Part shown: positions 22,805 to 33,637 of the stretch, piece after piece | Position numbering within the stretch: position 1 is the first letter of the stretch | How the letters are laid out: every line of letters starts with the position of its first letter | Assembly: GCF_000264995.1 (NCBI RefSeq) | Contig: NW_006767456.1 | Span: forward strand, 100,052 to 164,051 | Direction: 5' to 3' | Source of the DNA: Punctularia strigosozonata HHB-11173 SS5 | Taxonomy: Eukaryota; Basidiomycota; Agaricomycetes; Corticiales; Punctulariaceae | DNA: 64,000 nt | Translations under genes and position numbers: made by a program | Notes under the pieces: generated by a model | The model's database searches: none | Seen by the model: only the letters and a program-made list of their open reading frames with translations | What the model was told of the DNA's origin: nothing

Positions 22805-23373
22805 ATGTTCGGAAAGTCCTCGCTGCTGGTCGCGTTCCTGGCATCGTCGGTCGCATTCGCCGCGAACCAGGCGCTCACTGCGACCGCGATCGTGACCGAC
22901 AAGCACAAGCACTCCGCGTTCGAGTGCTGGCAGCTTGACGCGCCCTTCACCACCTCCACCGGCGCCGGCACGGCGGGCGCGTCGACGCTCCAGCTCGGCA
23001 ACCTCGCCAACGCGACGTACACCGTTCTCCCTCCCCACTTCGAGGGCGGCGTGCACAACGCGCCTCATCCCCAGTACGTTTTCGTCCGCACCCCCAACCC
23101 GAACCATATCGCTCACCGCTTTACAGATACGTGCTTTTCACGGCCGGACTCGCGCACATCACCCTGCCCAACAATCCGGGAGAGGCCTACGTCGTCGGCG
23201 GTGGGGAGGGCCTCGTCATCGCGGTCGATACCACTGGCGGCGGACACAACACCAGCTATCCCTCGGGTGAGACCACCATTGGCTTCCAGATCCCGTTCGA
23301 GGGTGGCAAGTACCCTGCATACAAGGTCCTCAACAAAGGGCCGTGCACCGTCAGCCAAATTCGCAGCACATGA
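22805..23373 (+). CDS. Small secreted cupin-like protein, copy 2
   Basis: Two exons (22805-23073 and 23127-23373) encode 171 residues. A signal peptide (MFGKSSLLVAFLASSVAFA) is followed by NQALTATAIVTD, FECWQLDAPFTTSTGAGTAG, NATYTVLPPHFEGGVHNAP, LFTAGLAHITLPNNPGEAYV, GLVIAVDTTGGGHNTSYPSG, FQIPFEGGKYPAYKVLNKGP and CTVSQIRST. In the block from GAGTAG to HNAP-x-PQ, 35 of 38 residues equal those of copy 1 by eye. The intron position and phase are the same. The predicted cupin-like barrel and extracellular location are inferred as for copy 1. It is divergent from its own 7-TM gene. Confidence 0.8.
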
Positions 23374-23782
23374 GGGGGACCAGGTCATGGGGGTTAGCTC
23401 GGAGAATGTACTGCGCATCATTATGCGCACGTGTAGTAGCATCGTGGGTCGTGGAAGGTGTTCAAAGTATTAATATTGGGATGTAATGTTGTTGTAGCTT
23501 GAACGCCGTGCACCAGTAATGTACATGGCCCTCGTCGTTCAATGAACGTACGCCGCAAACGTTCACCATGCACGCGATCTACGTACTTACGCGTTTACGT
23601 ATTGTACCTAACAAGATGGTCCTACACAAATCTAATCATCCTGGCGAGGTTCCCGCGCGCTCGCTCCTGGGGATCGCAGCAAGGCACCGCTGTCCAAGCG
23701 CCATGGCCGTGAATCCGACCTTGACGGTGCCTACAGTATGCGGGAACCGGGGGGCGGAGTCAGTTGGTCGTCTGCCGGCCAT

Positions 23783-23814
23783 CTCGGGCTCTCGGGCTCT
23801 CGGGCTCTCGGGCT
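23783..23814. repeat. Tandem repeat CTCGGGCT x4
   Basis: Four exact copies of the eight-base unit CTCGGGCT follow each other without spacers in an intergenic region. Confidence 0.9.
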
Positions 23815-23934
23815 TGCGCTTCTCATAAGGTCCCGGAGAACACAAACATGGATCCTCACGTTCAACGTCCTGAAGGATTCGAAGAATGCGAATGTAAGTT
23901 TTAGTCATGCTCACGGCGTGGTGCCTGACCGGTT

Positions 23935-23984
23935 ATGATCGCAAGTTACAAGCTTCTAATTAGAAGCTTGTAACTTGCGATCAT
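23935..23984. repeat. Perfect 50-bp palindrome without spacer
   Basis: Bases 23935-23959 and 23960-23984 are exact reverse complements. Each arm begins ATGATCGCAAGTTACAAGCT from its outer end. The centre is TTCTAATTAGAA, with no unpaired loop bases. It lies between two convergent genes. Confidence 0.97.
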
Positions 23985-24067
23985 TTCGCCCGCCGTCTCT
24001 CATTCCTTCTAAATTCCGAACAGTCAAACATCATGATAGGAAGGTCATAGGCTCATAACGACATCCA

Positions 24068-25853
24068 TCATCTACAGGATCGCGCTTCCCAGACATTCTT
24101 GGCCTCTTCCCAAGCGACGTCCGGGCCGTCTCCCCATATCCACTCAAACTGACGATAGACCTGGTCACTCAGGGCGTCCAGTTGCTTACGTTCCGCCGGG
24201 CCGCGCTGCCCATCGTACCATTCGTCGAGGTCGAACTGGTACAATCGGCCGGCGCGACGTGCCCGCTGCACCACAGCGTTGGCGACGGGAAGACGGGCGT
24301 CTTCGTAGACGCTCAGCGCTTCAGCTAGGTTGCCGTAGTTGGTGGCAGGATGAGCGAGGAGCCGGCCAAGAATGTAGGCATCCTGCGTCGTAGGCAACAT
24401 CAGCATAGCTGAGAAAGATAGATGGAAAGGCTCGGGTACTTCACCTCCATGGCTTGCCCAACACCTGAGCCAATGTAGGGAGTGCTTGCATGTGCCTGAC
24501 AGATGAATCACGACGTAAGTCCCGTTCCCGACGCACATGTATCTCAGAGAATGCCTTGCCGCGTCTCCCAATAAAGCGACGGATCCGTGAACGTAATGAG
24601 GTAAAGCGTCAACGACGTGAATCGCCCAGGCCGAGGTTTGTGTCATGCACTAGCAATTGCATCACTTCCACACCCTGACACACGGCAGATACAATGCGCA
24701 ACATGCTGACCTTGATGATCGCGAGCGCCTGTGGCTCCCAATCTTCGTATTCCGCGAGGACCTCCTCCGACGTCGCCGGCGTCTCCCACTTTCGCGGGAA
24801 AGGCATCCCCTCCTTTGACGGGTCGGACACGTACGCGACGACGTTGATCATCTTGCCGCTCGCGATGGGGTACGCCATGATACTCTGACAGAACGTCGGC
24901 AACGCGCCATCTGCAGGAACAAGGAAAAGCCAGACTGACCTTACCCTTCCCGCAATGCGTGACAGCCCCAAAGGCGACGGGGTGGCCCCGGAATCTCGCC
25001 AGCAACTCTGCAGTCGGGAACACGCTCCGATACGCAATGATGCCGCTCCATTTGGGATCTTGATAGCGTCCGAGGTGCTCATCTGTGCACGCGGCGTTCT
25101 CAAGATCGGCATACATCTGGGCGCGGGTCTTGGACTTGACGCCGTCCGCACCGACGAGGATGTCCGCAGTCGCCGTCGAGCCATCCGCAAAGTGCAGTGT
25201 GACGGATCCTGCTTCGCCTTCCGACATGATGTACGCACTGAGGCGCTTGGACGTGTGCACGGTATAGGTCTCGGGTAAAGATCGCAAAAGGGCGTCGAAG
25301 AGGTCTGCGCGATGGAGCGGTGTCATCCCGTCTGCAAATAACAGTGAGGCTTGGACGTTCCGGGGCCAAAAAGTCCGCATGAGAACGTACATGGTGCTAC
25401 GAGATCGTAGAAGTTGAACCCTCCGTCCGAAATGTCCGAGCGACGCAGCGTTAGCGCCGTGTCTGCTCAAGGAACACGCTCAGTTACATGCCGCACGGGA
25501 TAGATACGGTCAACTCACGCTTTCCTGGTTTAGGAGGCGAAAACGCCTTCTCCACAAGACCCTGGTCCAAGCCCAAACGTTCCAGGATGCGCCAGGTCCG
25601 CTGCCAGGTCCCGATCCCCGCACCCGCGGTGCTGATCCACGACGACGCTTCATACACATCGCATTGGATGTCGGAGCAATGCCGCGCGAGGGTAGCGGCC
25701 AGCGTCAAGCCTCCTAATCCGCCCCCACTATCAGCGCCCCCGTTAGCTGACGGTACGTCTCGTTGGATAGCCGCAAGCGACAGACCATATCGCTACTCTA
25801 AAGCGAGGGGCAACTTGCGCTCCCGTAGCAGCAGAACCGATGCCGGCCGACAT
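24068..25853 (-). CDS. FAD-dependent monooxygenase, salicylate-hydroxylase-like
   Basis: This is a group A flavoprotein hydroxylase, which uses NAD(P)H and O2 on aromatic or related acids. The start is MSAGIGSAATGAQVAPRFRV at 25853. A splice then joins it to AICGGGLGGLTLAATLARH, the Rossmann GxGxxG motif at about residues 24-29. Further landmarks are ILVGADGVKSKTRAQ (DG motif), TSAWAIHVVDALPHYVHG, and the FAD-ribityl block LLGDAAH spliced to ASTPYIGSGVGQAMEDAYIL. The C-terminus is DVAWEEAKNVWEARSCR. There is no PTS1 and no signal peptide. The intron that splits GDAA from HAST (24559-24496) has a GC donor; no GT donor nearby keeps the motif in frame. All catalytic motifs of the family are intact. 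The substrate is not known. Confidence 0.85.
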
Positions 25854-26311
25854 GTCAGCCGTCGCGCGCCCAAAGCAACGTTGGCTGGGTTATGTGTATG
25901 CATGGTGAATATATCGGTCCGTGTTTCTCACTGGAGTCCCAGAATATCGGCAGTGAGAGAACGTCGTGGCCGAGCGAAGATTTGGGCGAGACGCGCGTGC
26001 AACATGCACGCGACCAAAGCCTTCGGCTTCGGCACGAGCTGTATCATATCATTGGACGCATCGGCAGAGCACTATCGTTGCTAAATCTACATTTGTGTAC
26101 AAAGTCGGATGCGGTGTGATGTTACAGGTATTGCACTAGCCTCCAGCAAATCGTAGAGTAATCTCGCGGTGAATAAAGTGTAAAAGACGAGTGTTGGCCA
26201 TGAAATGTGATGATATAAACCGTACACCGAGGCTATTGAGAGTCCGTCTGAGTTTCGTATGGTTGCAGGAGCAGAAGGAAATTGTGTCGATAAAAGACGG
26301 TTGCGTGTGTA
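25854..26311. other. Intergenic
   Basis: This is the space between the FAD monooxygenase start and the 3' end of the YMC020W-like gene, both on the minus strand. Nothing is recognised in it. Confidence 0.4.
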
Positions 26312-29300
26312 TCACAGCTTGCTGGACGGCGTAGGCGACGGCGGGGAAACGCTCAACGTCGACAGCCGTTGTATCGGCTGCAGCTTGCGCTTGATGTCCC
26401 GAAGGATCGTCGTCTTCGGCCGCCAGTCGTCGAACGCGTCCCGAAGCTGCGCAAACTCGCGCGAAAAGTATTGCGCGACGCGCTCGTCCGCGATGAGGTC
26501 TCTAAGAGCCCAGGGTATCTACGGATGCCCGCGTCAGCGCTTACAACAGAAAAGAGCGCAGCGTATGAACGTGAACGCGCCTCGTAGTCGTTTTGCTCCG
26601 TGCTTGCGTTGAAGTGCTCTAGGTCTAGTTTGGCATGTTGGGTCTGACCATTGTCGGTGAGGAAGAGGTAGTTTACGGCCAGCCTAACGAAAACACAGGT
26701 CAACTTCATCGATGCCTCCAAGATGAAGATGGAACGGAACTGACGTGAACGTAGCCAATTCCTCGTATGCCGAGGAGTGCCCCACGCCGCTCAACGAGCC
26801 AGCCGTGGCCTCGGAAAGATGGACTAGAAGCCGGCTGTCCGACAGGCCGGCGTTCAATATGCGGATCAATAATACGGTGAGGTTGGACAGAAAGTCCGAC
26901 GAGCTGTAAAACGACCGATATTAAGTATGGATGTCGGATACCGCGGAAGATCATCACGACGACTTACGAGTAAGCATCTCCGTCGATGTATATAGCGCGT
27001 AAAATGAGTGGATGCGATGCGGCAGTGAAGAGTCCAGAATAGACCGGCACGACCTGATCGTCAAGCGAAGCAACGTAAAGCATCTTGGTCTGGAATACTG
27101 TGGTCAATCCAGCATTCTCATCCGTGAGCAGGCTCTCTTACCTCATGATCCAGCACGTTGCGCAAAGCATTGACGTAGCTCTTGGAAACTTCGCTCTCCG
27201 TGTTCTGGCCAAACTGTCAGGTTCACCGTATTTCCCACATAACGCTTGAAGCCCCTACCTGGAACTCGAACAACTCCATGGCCGCCGCGTTCTCGAAATA
27301 CTGCACCGCACATTCAGTAATCCGGTTGACGCACCGCCCACGCGACAGAACCAGCTCACCTGGATATACGGCTTTGTGAACGAGCTCCCGCTCAGGTACC
27401 TCAGCGGGCCGAGGTGGATCCCGCACAGCGCAAGGCAGCACACCCTCTGCGGCTTCGACTCGAGTCCAGTGGCACCGGGCGCGAGCCCCGCCGCGATGCT
27501 CTGGCCCGCCGCTGCTAGCCGATCCGCCGCGACACTGCGCGCGGTGCGGATGTGTCCGTCTCGGATGAGGCGATCGAGGATGTGCGTGGAGACGACCGAG
27601 CCCTGGGAATGGGTGGCGACGAACACCACGTCCGCGGCGCGCAGGTCCGCCATCCACTCCTCGTTCTCCGTCAGCGCTTTGTACAGCCTGTTGCGCAAGG
27701 CGAACGTGAGTATTGGCGACGAGCAGGTGCGGAAATACGCACTTCTCGACCCGGATCTCGATCTTGCCTTCGCCCTCGAGCGGTATCTTGGTCACCTTCT
27801 CGAACTTGACGCCGTGCTTGGCCTCAAATTCCTCGACCGCCTGGCACATCATGTTCGCCAGCTTTGTGCTCGTTCCCGTCGGCTGGTCACAGACATTTAG
27901 TCCTCCACCCAACCACCACCATCATCGAGCACTCACCTCGCCGAGGACGGTCCGCATCATCCCTCCGTAAAACCAGCCGTGGATGCCTAACACAACAACC
28001 CTCCTCGCTCCCCTCAGCACGTCCCCCTCCACAGCCGCCGCCGCCTTCCCCTTCTGCGTCCCCCTCGCGCCCTCCACCACGTCCCACGCCTTCGGCAGCG
28101 CCCTCCCAAACTCCTCCTCCTTGCTCTTCCCCTTCCCCCTCTCCCTACCACCCCTCCCTCCGTCCTCGCCCTCCGCATAGGCCTGCAGCGCCTCTCCCAA
28201 ATACCTCAATCCCTTACCCACCACTCCGCTTCTCCCCTTTCGGACCGGCACGTCCGACCTCGGCGGCTTATGGAACGTATCCGCCCACGTCGGCAGCACA
28301 AGGTTCGGCACGCCCGACCTCGGGCCCGTCGGCGTCGAGCTCCCGCTCTTATTGCTCCTCTTCGACGGGGACGGCGATGGCGACGCCGCGCGGCGCGCCG
28401 TCCGGTCCTTTACCGAGGTCGAGTCGGTCAGTGGCGGCACGGTGGTGCCCTTCTTCTTCTTCGGCTCGCGCGCGTTCGAATCCCGCTTCTCCGCCTCCTT
28501 ACGCTCTCGCACCCTCTCCTCGCCCTTCGCCTTCTCTCCCGGAGTCGGACCGGGGTCGACCTCGTCCGGGACGTCCATCACCTCCATCTCCCCTCCCTCA
28601 CTGCCCTCTCCCGCGGCGGTGATCGTCCGACCCGTGAACGCCCTGCTCATGAACAGCGACGCCCAGCCGCTCCGATGCTGCTCGATCGTCTCCCCAACCG
28701 GATTCCGTTCCCGTTCCCTCTCCCGCTCCTCCTCCTTCTCCCGTTCCTGCCCCCCCATCATCTCAGCCTTACCGCACACGAACAGGACGAACACGATGCT
28801 CACCTCCCGCGCAAGCGCCTCCGCTTTGACAGCTTCCGCGCGCGTGGTCCCGTCCTCCTCCCTCTCCTCTCCGGGCGCCGGTCCTCCGGCATCCACCTCT
28901 CCCCTCCCCAGGGGCGACGGCGCGCCGTACCACGTCCACGGCGCCAGCCACGACGACTGATTCGAGCCCGAGCGCGCCGTCTCGCCCGAGAACACTGACG
29001 CCGCCTTGGGCCGCACCGTCGACGTCGAATCTTCTCGCCCGTGCTCGTGCGCCGGTGCACGTTCCGGCTTCGGCGTAGGGACGGGCTCGGGCTCGGTCTC
29101 CTTCGCGGAAGCGGGAGCGGTAGCGCCGCCAAACCCAGGTACATAATCCCACCACGTCGAGCTCGTTGCTTCCTGCGACGACGACGGCGGCGGCACGACC
29201 ATCGTCTCCGGGCCCACAGACGCGTCACCCGAAGCCGGACTCGGACCTGCGTCGGGGTCTTGCGTCAACTTCACGTACACCCAGTTGCGCAACAGACGGG

Positions 29301-30752
29301 CGTCCTCACCCGCGTTGCCCCCGACGGGTTTCGTCACAGCTACGGAAACGATAAATATAAAAAAAAAACGGTATCTCGTCAGCGCCCGCACGACGAAAAA
29401 GGACACGCAGAGAGGAAGGACGAAGGAAGAGACGCACTCTTCGACACGCCGCGTTTCTCCTCCTCCGCGAGCCGGCGTTCCGGCACGACGTCGCCCTCCC
29501 TTACGTCCTCGGCCTGCGCAAGCGCCACGCGCTCTTCAACGGGCGTCTCCGGCCCCTTTGGTGCCGCCGTGCGCACGTCCTCCGCCTGCGCCGCCGCGAC
29601 GGCGCGCTCGAGGGGGACCTTCGGCCGACCTAGAAGCGGTATGCTGAGCGTGAACCGGGACGCGGTCGGATTCAGGTTGATCGTGGATGTCCCCGACGCG
29701 GAGGGGGACAGCGTCGGCGCGGGAGGCGGGGGCCGGAGATGGGAGGGCGAGGTGGGGGAGGACGGCAGGCCGGGAACTTCCTCGTCGATGGAGGACGGGA
29801 TGGAGGGCGCGGCGGAGAGCGGGGGACGGGGCGGCGAGCGCGGGCCCGCGGATCTGGTGGGGGAAGTCTGGGTTTGGGGTTGTTGAGGGTGCTGATTGTG
29901 TGGGGTGGGGGAGGAGGACGGGGTGGAGGTGATGCTCAGCCACGACTTTTTCCGCGCGTGTGATTTGCGGGAGGAGGGGATCCAGCGCGGCGGGGAGGGA
30001 GATGTCTCGGGAGAGGCGGACAGATCGACAGCGGGCGCGGGTGCTGCTGCTGCTGCTGCGCGTTCTGATGAAGCAGGCACTGTGTCCGACGTTGCGGCGC
30101 GTTCTCTAGCCGCGGTTTCTGTACTTTCTGCTGCGGTTTGCTGTTCTGCTGTTGCCGGGGTCGGCGCCACGGCGATTGGCGCGCGCTCTTTGCTCTTCGA
30201 GCGTGATATAGATCCGAACCAGGACGCGATGGCGCTGGATTTCGAAGGGCTCGTCGAGGGCGCATCGGTCGGCGCAGCACCAGCCGCAGCGGTGGCAGTA
30301 TCGGTAGCCTGCACATCGACCGGTGCGGGCGCAGCAGCAGCTGGCGGGTCCACCTGCATATCCCCCGTCGTCGCCCCAGCGCTCGCATCGTCGGCGACCT
30401 TGAGTCTCTTGCTCCCCTCGTCCTCCTCGCCCGGCGCCACGACGTCGCTGCCTCGCTTCATATCGGCCTCCTCCTCCTCCTCCACACCCTCCTGACTCGG
30501 CGTACGCTCGATCGTCGGCAGATGGTCTACGGCGCTCTTCAGACCCTTGCCTAGCTCGGGCTGCGCAAAGACGAGGGACACGCTCGGCGGCGCGGCGGCC
30601 CTGCTCTTCCCGCCAGGCGCGCCGAGCGAGCGGATCGAGGGAGGACGGCGGAGCGGGCGGCGCGGGGCGGCGGTAGAGTAGATCGACGAGCGGCGGCTGG
30701 GCGGTGCGTTCAAGTGGCTGTTATCGTTGGCGGGGACGTTGGGGATGTTCAT
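26312..30752 (-). CDS. YMC020W-like alpha/beta hydrolase with long disordered N-terminus
   Basis: This is a very large protein of the fungal YMC020W-like family (yeast YML020W relatives). The N-terminal exon (from MNIPNVPANDNS) and the second exon are low-complexity, rich in Ala, Pro, Ser, Glu and Arg, and surely disordered. Short conserved islands are present: SKSSAIASWFGSISRSKSKE, ARLLRNWVYVKLTQD, STWWDYVPGFGG and SWLAPWTWYG. The hydrolase core follows: VVVLGIHGWFYGGMMRT, then ATHSQGSVVSTHILDRLI with the nucleophile Ser in H-S-Q-G, then LALCGIHLGPLRYL, AAAMELFEFQ, LYVASLDDQVVPVYSGLF and ILRAIYIDGDAYSSS. It ends PSPTPSSKL. Family members are linked to lipid or membrane roles, but no reaction is proven. 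The plus-strand open frames inside this gene are GC-driven shadows. Confidence 0.8.
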
Positions 30753-32327
30753 AGGACGGCGAGGAACGCGAGAGCTGCGTTGTGCGCCCCGACGTCGAGG
30801 GAGGACGGATGCGGAGCCAGGTGCCGCGTACCGGGTTGCGTCAGTGAGCGGGCACGTGATGCATAGGTGCTGGGGCTAGCGCTATAGATGTTGGGTACGT
30901 AAATATAAACGGAGCTGCGTCAGAGCGAGCACAGCGCCCGGCGGCGTCGAGCTCTTAAAATCGGAGATGTCGAGCACCTGAGGCGGCGCACAATCTGGCG
31001 CGTTGATGAAAATACAACTTGATTGAACACATCGTATTTATCGAGTGAGCAAACGGGGAGGTAGGTAGGTAGATTGCCGACGAGGTCCCGGTAGCGGAAC
31101 AGCCGGTTGCTGCGCTGCACGTACGCCACTCGTGGAATCGAAACAGGAGGGCACGAAGGGGCCCGTACCGGAAGAGGCAATTCACACGCCCGAAAAGAGA
31201 CGTGGCGCTGCACACGCTCGCGCATCGTCTCTCGGGTATGACAGATCTCGATTGATATATTCTACTCATATATGCGCCTGCGGCACGACAACAGTAAGCC
31301 TCGGGTGATGTAGTAGGCCCAGATGGCCAGATGAAGCAGAACTTGCGAAGTGCAGGAACGCACAATTTTTTTTGGCTGTACTTATCAGTGAATGCTATTG
31401 CTCCGTGGGTTGTGTCCTGGAACCATAATACGCACTCGGACGTCTTGTATTCCGTGTTGCATGCTACATATCGTACCGTAAAAAGCATAAAAGGGTCATA
31501 TATGTTTATTGCAACCAGAAAACACTACCCAGACAGCGGCGGGAGTATAGTGCGCTGCTTCTCGACCCTCTGAACATCGCTTAGTGTATAGGTATAGTGC
31601 GAATTAGCTCCACCATCTCCGCTACCGATCAAGGTGCTGGGGAATAGCTGCCCGAAAGTATAGTGTCCGGCCGTAAATTGTTGGAAATGTTACTCCAAAC
31701 AGAAGCAGTATGATAGGCATTGGCTCGACACTCACGCCGGTTACCCTCGGCTTCCGTGCATCGCTGAACACTGCACTAAGAGCTTCCTGCCCACAAAGTG
31801 GGGAGAGCTCAAGGCTCATTATTCTGGACCACGTCATAGTTTCGAGTTGATCGTCATCTGCATATCAGTTCTGTTAGCCCATGGCGAATTGCACGTCGAC
31901 GACGTTGTACTACGCGCCCTTACCACTCAGAAATGGGTTGACTCCCTGCAAACTCCTCAATGAGTTCTAGCTATGTTCGACAACAGCCCATTCTGATCGA
32001 AGGGGATCGAGGTTGCAACAGCGTGTTATGATCGCCGGTTTGCGTCAAGCTTGCAAGGCCGTCAGTTGTTGATTGTGCTTTCTGGAGCGAGGACTAGCAT
32101 GCGTGATCGCGTATTTCCGCATCAATGCATGTGTTCATTGGCCTGGGGAGTCGACAACGATTCCATACCCGGTGCACCACACTCAAAGCACACATGGACA
32201 TCCCAAAACGACGTGACGATTGTTCGCATGTTCCCATGTTGCATTCGCGTCGAGGCTTTCACCGTCGTGTACATGTAGAACGCGGAAGCGAGATGTAAAG
32301 CATCCCGGTGAATCGAATTTCAGCAAC
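30753..32327. other. Intergenic, nothing recognised
   Basis: This 1.6 kb region contains a short GGTA repeat near 31052-31065 and a T9 run near 31367. The minus frame at 30955-31488 has no domain, and its codons look random. Confidence 0.4.
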
Positions 32328-33637
32328 TTATCTCCTCACCGCCCAGATCATCCTATCCGCCCAATATTCATACTCTCCTCCTGCTTCCATCCACCGCCCA
32401 TCCGCGCGCTCGTCCCTCCTTATCCCACCCTCATCCTGATCGTACGCATAGACCCTCGCCTCAGCATTCCTCTTGTACCTGCCCGCGTCCGCCCGGTCCC
32501 TAAACACCACCTCCTGGAGTGTGCCACACTGCGCCCTCCACGACTCCGCAGCGACGCGCATCGCCTCCCTATCCATGGTTCCGAACAAATGTCCGCCAGC
32601 GAGCTCGAGCTCGCGCAGCGCCGGGAAGCGCTGCACGAGTGGCGCAATGCTCGCTAGTGCCTACAATCACGATTTCGTCAGTCCATCGTGGATATCCAGG
32701 GGCAGTAGCAGGCCCGTACCTCGAAATGATGAAACGTCGGCACGTATATATCCAGACGCGTCACGCCCTCGAAGGACAGACCCGCACCATCCATCCCGTC
32801 GAACGGCGGACACCCGGCGCGTATGACACATGCGTCATCCACCGCACGGTACTGTATCCCGAGTGTGCGCAATGCCGGCATACGCCCCGGATGCTGTACC
32901 CGTTGGTCGTCCGCGTCCCCGTTCGTTTCTTTGTCCTTCGACGCAGTCGCGAGTGCGATATCCTGCGCAACATGCTCCAGCGCCGGTCGTCCAAGCGAGA
33001 GCTGCCTCACGACATCCGCACCCGCGCACAAGATCCTCAGCCGGGGCAGCGCGGCGTCCGACACACGCAACTCCGCCTTCTCGTTCCTCCTCTCCTTGTC
33101 AACGAGGACGAGCACCTCCAGCATCCGCTGCTCCTCTAACCACCGCACCTCCGGCATGACATCTCCCATAAGCACTCTCAGCCTCGCGTCACACCCGTCC
33201 ACCGCCGCCCTCGTCATCCTGCTTCCGAACCCCAACATCGTCACCCTCTCCAAGTTGTGCATCCCTCTTATTGCGTCCTGGACAAGCGTCCCAAAACCCC
33301 TCAACAGCAGTCCTCGCTCCTTCCCCGCGACTTTCTTCGTCCAACACGATAGATCCAGCGAGAGCTCGTGCACGCACGCGCCCCTCCCTCTCTTCCGGAC
33401 GCTGCGCAGGGCGGCGCACATCGCGCGCGGGCGGAGGGAGGTGGAGGATAATGTGCAGTATAACACCGGTTCGGACGCGGCGTTGAGCGTGCGACTGGCA
33501 CGAGCGAGCGACGGGAGGTCGCGCGGACGCAAATGGGCCGCGATGGCGGACAGGAGCTCGTACGGGAGGGAGGGAACCTCGTTGGTCGCCGTAGCCGTCG
33601 TGGTCATCGTTGCCAACGAAGAGTCCATCCTAGACAT
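32328..33637 (-). CDS. F-box-like protein
   Basis: Two exons (33637-32720 and 32660-32328) encode 416 residues. After MSRMDSSLATM and a Thr/Ala stretch comes an F-box-like motif: VPSLPYELLSAIAAHLRPRD, then LPSLARASRTLNAASEPVLY. The rest is Leu-rich with repeat-like strands (HELSLDLSCW, NLERVTMLGFG, RLRILCAGADVV, ALRTLGIQYRAVD, RLDIYVPTFHHFE, ALRELELAGGH), as in the many F-box/LRR-like proteins of mushrooms. Such proteins usually recruit targets to SCF ubiquitin ligases, and the target is unknown. The first ATG in frame is at 33637, and a TATA box lies about 90 bp before it. It is divergent from TF2 across 1.05 kb. Confidence 0.78.

Larger units (their letters stand above)
23374..24067. other. 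Intergenic between convergent genes, with repeats
   Basis: This is the space between the 3' ends of the secreted-protein gene (+) and the FAD monooxygenase gene (-). It holds the tandem repeat and the perfect palindrome listed below. No gene is seen. Confidence 0.5.

Noticed and set aside
27864-30495. Long plus-strand open frames, up to 280 residues.
   Set aside because: They are antisense to the YMC020W-like gene and made only of Arg, Ser and Pro from GC-rich codons.
30955-31488. 177-residue minus-strand frame.
   Set aside because: No domain or splice partner; the amino acid use looks random.
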